From Qipengyuania gelatinilytica (GTDB taxonomy: Bacteria; Pseudomonadota; Alphaproteobacteria; Sphingomonadales; Sphingomonadaceae): a stretch of DNA of 64,000 nucleotides. The position numbers were made by a program, and so were the translations under genes. The notes under the pieces are model-generated. The model ran no database searches. It worked only from the letters and a program-made list of their open reading frames with translations, and was not told the origin of the DNA. The stretch is taken from assembly GCF_019711315.1 (NCBI RefSeq), contig NZ_CP081294.1:1922001-1986000 (forward strand). Direction: 5' to 3'. Positions 47,049 through 55,346 of this stretch are shown here, piece after piece (within the stretch, counting starts at the first letter, position 1; each line of letters opens with the position of its first letter).

Positions 47049-47834
47049 TTAGTCGTCCGAAGAGGTTGCCGGTGGCGAAGGCAGGCGGACACGCAGCGGG
47101 TAACGGCTGCCGGTATCGGCGCTGCCGATGCGCACACGTGCCGGGTAGGGCGCGCTCGTGCTGCCGCCGCCGATAGAAATCTCTGCAGGGCGAGACGCCG
47201 GGCTTGCCGGGCGGATCGTGCCGCCGGAAACGCGCACGCGTGCCGGTGCCGGTTCGGGTAGTGCCCGCTGTACAGGGGCACTGCCACGGCTCACGCGGGT
47301 CGACTGGCTTGCGCCCGAAATGGTGATGCTGCGCGTTTCGCCGCCGCTGCGCACGAGGCGCGTATCGGGCTCGGGCTCGAACGGTTTTTCGGGTGCCGCA
47401 CTGGCATAGGCTGCGTAGCTCTCCGCAGCTTTTTCGCGCTGTGCGTAGGCCAGGCGCATGTCGCTGGCGAGATCGCTGCTGTAGAAGCGCGCAAGGTTCG
47501 CAGCGTAGCGTTCGTTCTGGCGATCGGTCTTGACCGCAGCGACGAAATACCGCTCGGCAAGGTCGGCACGGCCGAGCTTTGCATAGGTCACGCCGAGCGC
47601 ATTGAGCGCATCGCCGCTCGTCTGCGGGTTAAGCGCGGCACGGTGAAGCGGAGCGATCGCATTGCCCAGGCGGCCTGCGCGCAAATGCTCGCGTCCTTCG
47701 TCGAGGTCGGACTGCCCGAGCTGGTAGGTCGAAGCAGAGGACTTCCCGGAGAAGCCGAAGGTGTCGACGATCGACTGGCAGCCGCCAAGGCTGACTGCGA
47801 GGGCTGCGAGGGCGAGAGTGGTTGCAGGTTTCAT
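47049..47834 (-). CDS. tadD: Tad pilus TPR lipoprotein TadD
   Basis: A 261-residue lipoprotein: signal with lipobox LGGC (Cys at about 19), then TPR helices over about 42-135 (EGREHLRAGRLGNAIAPLHRAALN, GDALNALGVTYAKLGRADLAERYFVAAVK). The C-terminus is long and rich in Ser, Pro, Ala and Arg. TadD acts as outer-membrane assembly chaperone (pilotin-like) for the Tad secretin. The C-terminal extension is longer than the basic TPR module and has no recognisable domain. Confidence 0.85.
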   Translation of the reverse strand: MKPATTLALAALAVSLGGCQSIVDTFGFSGKSSASTYQLGQSDLDEGREHLRAGRLGNAIAPLHRAALNPQTSGDALNALGVTYAKLGRADLAERYFVAAVKTDRQNERYAANLARFYSSDLASDMRLAYAQREKAAESYAAYASAAPEKPFEPEPDTRLVRSGGETRSITISGASQSTRVSRGSAPVQRALPEPAPARVRVSGGTIRPASPASRPAEISIGGGSTSAPYPARVRIGSADTGSRYPLRVRLPSPPATSSDD

Positions 47835-47835
47835 G

Positions 47836-48807
47836 TTATCCTCCTGTCAGAGCCGGTCCGATTTCCCGAATGACGGCAATTGCCGCGGGAAGAATGAGCA
47901 CTCCGATCATGGTCGGGAGCATGCAGGTCACGAGCGGGATCGAGATGAGAACCGGCAAGCGGTGCGCCTTCTCTTCCGCGCGCATGCGGCGGGCTTCGCG
48001 CATTTCGTGCGCATAGACCCGCAGCGTGTTCGAAATGCTGGTGCCGAGCTTGTCCGACTGGATAAGCAGCGTGGCGAAGCTGCGGATCTCGTCGACCCCG
48101 GCGCCGTCGGCCATGCGACGCATCGCGTCTTCGCGCGAGGCACCGGCGCGCATCATCAGCGTGGTCTCGGTGAAGAGTTCAGCGACCAGCGGATGGGTGG
48201 TGGCGATCTCGCGGCCCACACGGTCCAGCGCCGATTCAAGTCCGAGCCCGGCTTCGACGCAGACCAGCAAGAGATCGAGCGAATCCGGGAAGCCGTTGAT
48301 GATCGCCTCGCGGCGGCGGTCAGCCTTCGCCTCGATGAAGAGATAGGGCAGGAAGAACCCGAAGGCCGCGGCAATGGCCGAGACCACGTAAATCTTCATC
48401 ACGCTCGATTCTTCACCCGAGCTGGCGACCATCAGCAACCAGATCGAAGGCAGGCCGAAGGTGAGCAGGATACGCACGAGCGTATAGACGCGTGGTGCGG
48501 ATGCGTTGCGGAAACCAGCAGCCTTGAGCTTCTGCAGCAGCTTGTCGTTGCCGGTGTCGGTCAGATTGATGCCGGCATTCTCGATCGAGTTTGCAATCTT
48601 GGCCCAGCGACCTTCCCGTTCCTGGTCGAGCAGGGCCGTTTCCGTCCTGCCGCGCGCACCGTCGCCAAGCTTCGCAAGCTGGCGCCCGGCGTCCGCACGG
48701 GCAGCAATCCAGTTCACGAGAACCAGCACCGTGCCGACTGCCACGGCAAAGACAAGCGCCAGGACCAGCAGGCGCACGAAGGTGTTGGAGATGGCTAGTT
48801 CAAGCAT
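47836..48807 (-). CDS. tadC: Tad pilus inner-membrane platform protein TadC
   Basis: A 323-residue T2SF-domain protein with TM helices at about 10-30, 125-165 and near the C-terminus. FPDSLDLLLVCVEAGLGLESALDRVGREIATTHP is the typical GspF-like segment. TadB and TadC form the inner-membrane base that works with the TadA ATPase. One base separates it from tadB and one from tadD. Confidence 0.93.
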   Translation of the reverse strand: MLELAISNTFVRLLVLALVFAVAVGTVLVLVNWIAARADAGRQLAKLGDGARGRTETALLDQEREGRWAKIANSIENAGINLTDTGNDKLLQKLKAAGFRNASAPRVYTLVRILLTFGLPSIWLLMVASSGEESSVMKIYVVSAIAAAFGFFLPYLFIEAKADRRREAIINGFPDSLDLLLVCVEAGLGLESALDRVGREIATTHPLVAELFTETTLMMRAGASREDAMRRMADGAGVDEIRSFATLLIQSDKLGTSISNTLRVYAHEMREARRMRAEEKAHRLPVLISIPLVTCMLPTMIGVLILPAAIAVIREIGPALTGG

Positions 48808-48808
48808 G

Positions 48809-49810
48809 TCAGACCTTAATGTCCACCATTCGCCGGATCATGTAGACGCCGATGATGTAGAGGACCGTGAGCGTGATCGAGCCGAAGATGAAGATCGGAT
48901 CCTCGATGACGGCGAGGTAGAATTCCGGGTTGCCGAGGAACACGGTCACGAAGGCGAAGACGGGCAGCACGGTCAGCATCCAGCCGGTCATGCGGCCTTC
49001 GGAACTGAGTGCGCGGACCTTCATGAACATCGAAGCGCGGGCACGGATGACGTCGGCGAGGTTTTCCAGGATTTCGGCAAGGTTGCCGCCGGTCTCGCTT
49101 TGCACGGCAAGCGAGACGACGAACATGCGCATGTCTTCCAGGTCCCAGCGTTCCGCCATGGCGTGAAGCGCGCCGACAAGATCCGAGCCATAGGTCACCT
49201 CGTCGGCGACGATGCCGAATTCGGTGCCGATGGGATCTTCCATTTCCTTGGTCAGCAGCTCGATCGCCGAGGCGACCGGGTGACCCGACCGAAGCGCGCG
49301 CACGAAGATGTCGAGCGCGACGGGAAACTGCTTCTCGACCTTCTTGCGGCGCGATGCCGCGATCCGCTGGAGGATGAGGTAGGGAAGCACGAAGGCAAGG
49401 GCCACGGCCACGAGCAGCGCAAGCCAGAAAACCCCGAAGCCTAGCGAGGCGCCGAAACCTGCCGCACCGAGGATGACCAGCGCAAAGATGACGAGGCCGG
49501 CAATCAGCATGATCATGCCGAGCGTGCCGGTGCTATAGGGAACCGCCGAGGCGAAAACCGCCCGCTGGAAATTCTCGACCAGTCCGCGAATGATCGGGGG
49601 CAGGTGCGTATGATTTTTCGGACTGTTCTTGAGCAGCTGTTCGATCAGCTTGTCCCGGTCCGCACCGGATTCGATCATCGACATGCGGCGATTGACTGCG
49701 CTGGCATAGGAACGGCGCTGTGCGGCCGAGCGCGCAATCAACTGTGCCACGATGAACACGGCCATGAAGACCGCGATAAGGAAGAGGACGCGTATGACGA
49801 TTGCGGTCAT
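48809..49810 (-). CDS. tadB: Tad pilus inner-membrane platform protein TadB
   Basis: A 333-residue T2SF-family protein with an N-terminal TM helix, two central TM helices (about 95-145) and C-terminal TM helices. FPVALDIFVRALRSGHPVASAIELLTKEMEDPIGTEF is the characteristic cytoplasmic segment. It is the partner of TadC. Confidence 0.93.
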   Translation of the reverse strand: MTAIVIRVLFLIAVFMAVFIVAQLIARSAAQRRSYASAVNRRMSMIESGADRDKLIEQLLKNSPKNHTHLPPIIRGLVENFQRAVFASAVPYSTGTLGMIMLIAGLVIFALVILGAAGFGASLGFGVFWLALLVAVALAFVLPYLILQRIAASRRKKVEKQFPVALDIFVRALRSGHPVASAIELLTKEMEDPIGTEFGIVADEVTYGSDLVGALHAMAERWDLEDMRMFVVSLAVQSETGGNLAEILENLADVIRARASMFMKVRALSSEGRMTGWMLTVLPVFAFVTVFLGNPEFYLAVIEDPIFIFGSITLTVLYIIGVYMIRRMVDIKV

Positions 49811-49814
49811 GGGC

Positions 49815-51197
49815 TCAGTCGATCTTCAGGTCGGGACGGAACAGGTCGGTCGGAAGCACGATGCCGTGCGCTTCTGCATCCTGAAGGAACTTGGGCCGGA
49901 TGCCGGTCGCCTCGAAATGGCCCTTCACGGTGCCGTCGTCTTCGCGGCCGGTCATCTTGAAGCGGAAGATTTCCTGCATCGTGATGGTGTCGCCTTCCAT
50001 ACCGGTGAGCTCGGACAGGCTCTTCACCTTGCGTCGACCGTCGGAAAGTCGGCCCACCTGCACGACAACGTTGATGGCCGAAGCGATCTGCGCGCGAGAG
50101 CTTTTCGAGGTGATATCGATGCCGCTCATGCCGATCATCTGCTCGACACGCGAAAGCGCATCGCGCGGCGTGTTGGCGTGGACCGTGGTCATCGAACCGT
50201 CGTGGCCCGTGTTCATGGCCTGGAGCATGTCGAACGCCTCGCCGGCGCGAACCTCGCCCACGATGATGCGGTCGGGTCGCATGCGCAGTGCGTTCTTCAC
50301 GAGATCGCGCTGCGTGACTTCGCCGGTGCCCTCGATATTGGGCGGGCGGGTCTCGAGGCGGGCGACATGCGCCTGCTGCAACTGGAGTTCCGCCGAGTCC
50401 TCGATCGTGACAATGCGTTCCTGCTCGTCGATGAAGGTCGACATGGCATTGAGCAGCGTCGTCTTACCCGAACCGGTACCGCCCGAGATGAGCACGTTGC
50501 GGCGCGAGGCGACGATGGCTTCCATCACCTGTGCCATCTGCGCTGGAATAGAGCCGAGACCGATCATCTTCTCGATGCTGATCGGGCTCTTCGCAAACTT
50601 GCGAATGGAGAGCAGCGAACCGTCGATCGCGAGCGGTGCGACGATCGCATTGACGCGGCTGCCGTCGGCGAGACGCGCATCGACGAAGGGCGAACTTTCG
50701 TCGACACGGCGGCCGACGGCGCTCACGATCTTCTGGATCACGCGCATCAGGTGCTTTTCGTCCTGGAAGCGGGTGGGCACAGCCTCCAGCTGGCCGCGGC
50801 GTTCCACGAAGACCGTCTTGTAGCCGTTGACGAGGATATCGGTGATCGTCTCGTCCTGCAGAAGCGGCTCGAGCGGGCCGAGGCCGAGCAGCTCGTCGAC
50901 CACGTCCTGGATCAGGTTCTCGCGTTCCTGGCGGTTGAGCGGATGCTCGTGGTCGCTGACCAGCTCGGGCATGAGCCCGGCAATCTGTGACTTGATCTGT
51001 TCGACCGGCGTCTTGTCGAGCATGCCCAGGTTCAGGCGGTCGAGCAGGGCCTTGTGGATCGAGACCTTGAGGTCGAGCATCGCTTCGCGCTGCTTGTCCT
51101 TCTCGCCGAACAGGATGCGCTCCTGTTCGTCGGCGGTCGGCACGATGGCATTGTCTTCATCGTTGACCGGTTCGGCTGCGGTTTTCACCTTCCACAT
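49815..51197 (-). CDS. cpaF: Tad pilus assembly ATPase CpaF/TadA
   Basis: A 460-residue secretion ATPase of the VirB11/GspE superfamily that powers Flp pilus extension. The N-terminal domain (about 60-150) precedes the RecA-like core with Walker A SGGTGSGKTTLLNAM. The Asp box/Walker B region has RIVTIEDSAELQLQ, the His box VGEVRAGEAFDMLQAMNTGHDGSM, and AIDGSLLSIRKF. It lies between tadB and cpaE with gaps of 4 and 1 bases. Confidence 0.95.
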   Translation of the reverse strand: MWKVKTAAEPVNDEDNAIVPTADEQERILFGEKDKQREAMLDLKVSIHKALLDRLNLGMLDKTPVEQIKSQIAGLMPELVSDHEHPLNRQERENLIQDVVDELLGLGPLEPLLQDETITDILVNGYKTVFVERRGQLEAVPTRFQDEKHLMRVIQKIVSAVGRRVDESSPFVDARLADGSRVNAIVAPLAIDGSLLSIRKFAKSPISIEKMIGLGSIPAQMAQVMEAIVASRRNVLISGGTGSGKTTLLNAMSTFIDEQERIVTIEDSAELQLQQAHVARLETRPPNIEGTGEVTQRDLVKNALRMRPDRIIVGEVRAGEAFDMLQAMNTGHDGSMTTVHANTPRDALSRVEQMIGMSGIDITSKSSRAQIASAINVVVQVGRLSDGRRKVKSLSELTGMEGDTITMQEIFRFKMTGREDDGTVKGHFEATGIRPKFLQDAEAHGIVLPTDLFRPDLKID

Positions 51198-51198
51198 G

Positions 51199-52386
51199 TT
51201 ATTCGCCCCCTTCGACCATAGTCAGGACATGGTCGGCCAGCTTCTCGATATCGCGCGAGAAGCGGCTCTTGCGCTGGATCTTGCGGGCAAGCACGCCCTG
51301 CGTCTGTGCCTGTTCGATCAGCTGGGCATCGGACGTAACCGTGGCGGCGACAGAATGGCCCAGCGCATCTTCGATGCTGCTGCGGTCCAGTCGCTTGAAC
51401 AGGCCCGAAGCCGAATTGTTCAGCGCGATCGCGACACGCGACAGCTTGTAATCGAGATCCTGCAGCAGGCGCAGCTTGCGTTTCACCTGACGCAGTGCAC
51501 CGATCGAGCTCGTACCGACCAGCAGCACGGCATCGGCAGCCAGCATGACCGACATTGCCCAGTTCGTTAGCGATCCGGGCATGTCGAAGATTACTACGTC
51601 GTACCGGCGGCGTGCCATCGAGATTACCTGCTGGAGCTTTGCGAGCTCCAGTTCCTCGATCGGCTGGATTTCGGCTGGCGCTGCGATGATGTCGCAGGCC
51701 GAAGTCGCTTCGGTTGCGACAGCGCGCATCAGTTCGTCATCGAGCCTGCTGCCGGCTTCCACGAGATCGTTGATCGACAGGGGCGACTGGCGGTCGAAAT
51801 AGGATGCGACATCGCCACTCTGCAGGTCGAGATCGATCACGCAGGCGCGGCAGGAGCCGCCCATCTCGCGCGCCATCGCGTCGCCCAGATGGGTTGCGAT
51901 GGTGGTGGCGCCGGCACCGCCGAGGCACTTCTGCACGGCAATGACCGGGGCGAGGGTGACTTCCTGTTCGATCGGGGCGCCGCCCGTCTCGCGTTCGACT
52001 TCGAGGATCGCGGTGAGCAGGTCGTCGACCGTGAACGGCATTTCGACCACGTCGCCAATGCCCTTGCGCAGCAGCAGGCGGGTGGTCTTCACATCGACCT
52101 CGGCCAGCGCGGCGATGATCGGAAGGTTGGGCTGCATGGTGCGCAGCGCATCGAGTCGGGCGATCGAGCGGCTGTCGGCAGGGTCGACTTCGACCACTGC
52201 GATACGAGCCTTCGAAGTGCATTCGTCGGGCAGCATCTCGCTCGGCTCGATTTCGATGAGCGAGACGGTGTCTGCCAGCGAGCCGAGGCCGTCCAGCTCA
52301 CCGGGGCGCGCGAATACGAAGACCTTGTCTGGGAGGCCCGTTTCGGCGTTACTTGCCACTTTGAAGATGCTTTCGAAGCTTGTCAT
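51199..52386 (-). CDS. cpaE: Tad pilus localisation protein CpaE/TadZ
   Basis: The protein has 395 residues from ATG 52386, with an N-terminal receiver-like domain (about 10-125, FVFARPGELDGLGSL; PNLPIIAALAEVD) and a ParA/MinD-like domain (about 140-395). The deviant Walker A reads CLGGAGATT: both lysines of the usual KGGxGKTT are absent, so nucleotide hydrolysis is doubtful. DLDLQSGDVASYFD and YDVVIFDMPG remain recognisable. TadZ proteins place the pilus machine at the pole. The start overlaps the end of the upstream TadE-like gene. Confidence 0.88.
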   Translation of the reverse strand: MTSFESIFKVASNAETGLPDKVFVFARPGELDGLGSLADTVSLIEIEPSEMLPDECTSKARIAVVEVDPADSRSIARLDALRTMQPNLPIIAALAEVDVKTTRLLLRKGIGDVVEMPFTVDDLLTAILEVERETGGAPIEQEVTLAPVIAVQKCLGGAGATTIATHLGDAMAREMGGSCRACVIDLDLQSGDVASYFDRQSPLSINDLVEAGSRLDDELMRAVATEATSACDIIAAPAEIQPIEELELAKLQQVISMARRRYDVVIFDMPGSLTNWAMSVMLAADAVLLVGTSSIGALRQVKRKLRLLQDLDYKLSRVAIALNNSASGLFKRLDRSSIEDALGHSVAATVTSDAQLIEQAQTQGVLARKIQRKSRFSRDIEKLADHVLTMVEGGE

Positions 52387-52397
52387 GTTCTTGCCGT

Positions 52398-52997
52398 TCA
52401 ATGCGAAAATGTTCCCTCACCGTCCTCGCTTGTGAGCGAGTAGGCGAAATCGGGTAGGTCCACGGATCCGATGAGGATGCCGTAGAGTGGACGATGTTCC
52501 ATATTCACGAGGCGAACCGTTATTATTGGGGCCACATCGGGCCCATTCGGATCACCGGCATAGCCGAGTCCGGACCAACTATATTCCACCTCGACATTCG
52601 CCGGAGTGATGTTGGACTTGAAATCCTGCATACGCGAAACGATCGCGTTAAAGGAGGTTGTATTGGCAGCTGTGCCAAAAGTGCACGTTCCTGCGCAAGT
52701 GCAGCCGGTACTCGTGCAGGTAACCCCGGGGAATGCGCTGAGAGGCACCGGATTACCCTGCGGAATCCCGCCGTCGGACGCGAAGCTGTAGCTGGCGAGG
52801 CCGGAAGGAATAAGGTCGGTCGCCACCGCCCAGCGCGCACCCATCTGGGTAGCTTTCTCGCCGCGGTTCAGTGCCCAGGCGTAATAGCCCACGTCCATGA
52901 TGCCGAGCAGGAAGAGGATCAGGATTGGCAGGACGAGCGCGAATTCGGCCGCGATGGCGCCCTTTGTGTTCCGGATGAAGGCGGTAATGCGTCTCAT
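52398..52997 (-). CDS. TadE/TadF-like pseudopilin
   Basis: A 199-residue protein with the N-terminal TadE signature: NTKGAIAAEFALVLPILILFLLGIMDVGYY, where the Gly-Ala-x-x-x-Glu pattern is the prepilin-peptidase site and the hydrophobic stretch is the membrane helix. The periplasmic domain has Cys residues in CTSTGCTCAGTCTFG, an unusually Cys-dense cluster. Its start overlaps the end of the next upstream gene by 4 bases. Confidence 0.87.
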   Translation of the reverse strand: MRRITAFIRNTKGAIAAEFALVLPILILFLLGIMDVGYYAWALNRGEKATQMGARWAVATDLIPSGLASYSFASDGGIPQGNPVPLSAFPGVTCTSTGCTCAGTCTFGTAANTTSFNAIVSRMQDFKSNITPANVEVEYSWSGLGYAGDPNGPDVAPIITVRLVNMEHRPLYGILIGSVDLPDFAYSLTSEDGEGTFSH

Positions 52998-53488
52998 ATG
53001 CCGTTCACCACTGCTTCGGAGCTGGCCTGGACGATTGCGCTGCTGTCGATCACGCCGAGCGCCTCGAACAGCGAATTGTATCCGGCTTCCGCCTCAACGA
53101 GCACGATCGGCGCGCCGCCGGTGGTGCCCTTGAAAATGCCGTCGTTCTCGAAATTCGCATCGCAGCGATGCGTGACCGTGATGTCGGAAAGCGCCATCCC
53201 GCGAACGCGCGGGTTGGTCCCCGTCACAGTTCCTGTGCGAGTCACCTGCTGGATCTGTGCGACCGCCGTGGCATCGGCGGCTCCGCCACAGGGAAAGGCA
53301 TCGAACCCGAGCCTTCCGGCGTAGCGCGAGCCTTCGCGCACGGCCTTGATCACCTGCTGTTCGGTATAGAAGTAATGTCCGGCCTCGAATCCGGCGAACA
53401 TGAGCGTGAGCAGCAGCGGGACCATCAGCGCCATTTCGGCCGCTGCCGCGCCGCGTGTGTCGCGAATGAAGCGGATCAGGCGGGTCAT
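52994..53488 (-). CDS. TadE family pseudopilin
   Basis: A 164-residue protein that begins MTRLIRFIRDTRGAAAAEMALMVPLLLTLM, with the GAAAAEMAL processing/pilin-like motif and a single TM helix. EQQVIKAVREGSRYAGR follows, as in TadE proteins. Two Cys residues lie in the periplasmic part. ATG 53488 overlaps the stop of the TadG gene by 4 bases; a longer upstream reading is rejected because it lacks the motif at its start. Confidence 0.88.
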   Translation of the reverse strand: MTRLIRFIRDTRGAAAAEMALMVPLLLTLMFAGFEAGHYFYTEQQVIKAVREGSRYAGRLGFDAFPCGGAADATAVAQIQQVTRTGTVTGTNPRVRGMALSDITVTHRCDANFENDGIFKGTTGGAPIVLVEAEAGYNSLFEALGVIDSSAIVQASSEAVVNGI

Positions 53489-55050
53489 TCGATCAGATAC
53501 GGGACATCCTTGCGGATCTCCTGCCCCTGGTTGGCACCGCCACCCAGAGTGGTCTCGCCGATGATCTCGACATAGACATCGCTCGCCTCGGTAATGAGCG
53601 CAGAACCGCTGCCGCGGCGCGCGGACGGTTCGACGAGGAACACGTCGACGAACTTCTCGATGCGGGCATCGGTCGTGCTCGAGCCCACGCTTTCGGCGGT
53701 GCAGTTGATGATCGCGATGCTCAGCACGCGGCGATCCGGCGTAGAGGCCGGCGGAAGTCCCGGCCCATTGCACAGCGGAGAGCGTTGAACCTTGTATCCA
53801 CCTGTTACGTCGGGGGGATTGGTCAACTGGCCGCCGCCGGCAGCATGCTGTTCGTATTCCCAGCGGTACTGCTGGTAACGCGTCGGGGTGGAACGGCCGG
53901 AAAGCTCGGAATATCCGTAATTCGACCACGATGTGGGCATCGCGCCGAGGCCGTTGGTGCCGTAATATGCCGTCCGGTCCCAGTTGCCGTCACCCATGGT
54001 GCCGAGCGCACAGGCACCGAGCTGGCTGATCGCGTGACATTTGTCGCGCGGGAAGCCCATCGGATCGAGCGCGGACCATTCCGTGGAGGTAAGATCGTTG
54101 ACCGGGGAAGTCGGGCGGTAGGGGTTCGGACCAACCTGGAAACCGCTATTGCCGATCGCGCAGCTGCCGCCCCTCTTGAGGAGGTCGATGCGCGCATTGG
54201 CCGGCGGCGGACAAAGTGCATCGCCCGTACCGCAAACGTTGTTGAGGCCATTGGCATAAACGCCGACCCGCGTATTGAGCGCATCGAGCACGCTGATCTG
54301 TTCGCCCGGCTTGATGTCCGCACCGTCGGTCGAGATACAGTCGCCCGGAGGAACTTCGCGGCCAAGGGTACGTGCGGTCGCGATCGCGCCGTTTCCGGCA
54401 TTGGTCTCGAGATAGCCGAAGACGCCGGGGCCATAGAGGCCGCCCTGGTCGTTGGCGATCAGACGGACGCCGTGGCCCGCATAATTCGCGGTCGTGAAAT
54501 CGGGATCCGCCGCCTCCTGCGGATTGCACATCATCACCGGCGGGACCTTACAGATCGCGGAACCGAGGCCGGCAAAGGCAACGCCTTCCAGTGCGTCCGA
54601 TGCAAGCCGTCCGGTGATCGGCAGCAGGGCGTAGTTCACCTGCCGCGCGTCGACATAGACTTCGACGTAATTGGCGTTTTCATCGTCAGTCGCGGCGGTC
54701 GTCTTGGCCTTGTCCTGATAAAAGCGGATCTGGCCCGCGGCATCGCAGGCCTCTTCGGCACCGACAGTGATGAAGTCGCTGTCCGATGCCAGCACCACGA
54801 GGTTGTTGAGCATACCCGATGCCGCTTGCGAGGCGCGGGCGCAGGCGCCAGCCCGGCCATCGAGCTGGCTCGCTGCGGCAAGCGCAGCCTGGTCGGCACC
54901 GTTCTGGAGTTCGCTGTCCATGCCCATCACGCGGGCATAGTCGAATGCGACACCGGCGAAGGCGACCAGCGGAATCAGCGCGAGCGCGTAGGTGGCCGCA
55001 ACCGCCCCGCTTTCGTCGCCGAAGAACCGCTTAGTGTTGGTCGCCTTCAT
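53485..55050 (-). CDS. tadG: TadG-like pilus assembly protein
   Basis: A 521-residue protein with the N-terminal TadG/TadE-like segment GDESGAVAATYALALIPLVAFAGVAFDYAR and SELQNGADQAALAAASQLDG. A large Cys-containing periplasmic domain rich in Gly, Asn and Pro follows, without a recognisable von Willebrand domain. TadG proteins are minor components or anchors of the Flp fibre. It sits between the short lipoprotein and the TadE genes in the same direction. Confidence 0.85.
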   Translation of the reverse strand: MKATNTKRFFGDESGAVAATYALALIPLVAFAGVAFDYARVMGMDSELQNGADQAALAAASQLDGRAGACARASQAASGMLNNLVVLASDSDFITVGAEEACDAAGQIRFYQDKAKTTAATDDENANYVEVYVDARQVNYALLPITGRLASDALEGVAFAGLGSAICKVPPVMMCNPQEAADPDFTTANYAGHGVRLIANDQGGLYGPGVFGYLETNAGNGAIATARTLGREVPPGDCISTDGADIKPGEQISVLDALNTRVGVYANGLNNVCGTGDALCPPPANARIDLLKRGGSCAIGNSGFQVGPNPYRPTSPVNDLTSTEWSALDPMGFPRDKCHAISQLGACALGTMGDGNWDRTAYYGTNGLGAMPTSWSNYGYSELSGRSTPTRYQQYRWEYEQHAAGGGQLTNPPDVTGGYKVQRSPLCNGPGLPPASTPDRRVLSIAIINCTAESVGSSTTDARIEKFVDVFLVEPSARRGSGSALITEASDVYVEIIGETTLGGGANQGQEIRKDVPYLIE

Positions 55051-55061
55051 GGTTCATACCT

Positions 55062-55346
55062 TTAGTTCGGGCCGCTGTCCGTCGTACGGATGCGCTCAGG
55101 TTGCTCGACCTGCCCCTCGCGATAGGCGTCGGCCGCGCGTACCGCATTCGATGCGGAGGTGGGCGGGATCGGCGTATCGTATTCTGGCGAGGGATCGATC
55201 ACCTGCGCGGCCATGGTCGCGCGGTTGGCATCACCCCAGGTCGGGTCGCCTTGCGACAGGTCGAGTCGACCGTCGTTATTGGTGCAGGCCGAAGCGGCGA
55301 GAATGGCCGCGCTGGCCAGCAGGATGCGGGTGCGCTCAATAATCAT
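55062..55346 (-). CDS. Short CpaD-like lipoprotein of the Tad locus
   Basis: A 94-residue lipoprotein (lipobox with ASAC near residue 21). Its C-terminal part (WGDANRATMAAQVIDPSPEY, SNAVRAADAYREGQ) resembles the end of CpaD pilus proteins, which normally have about 200 residues. The N-terminal half of CpaD is missing, so this is a truncated or minimal version. ATG 55346 has GGAGC upstream and overlaps the end of cpaC. Confidence 0.7.
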   Translation of the reverse strand: MIIERTRILLASAAILAASACTNNDGRLDLSQGDPTWGDANRATMAAQVIDPSPEYDTPIPPTSASNAVRAADAYREGQVEQPERIRTTDSGPN

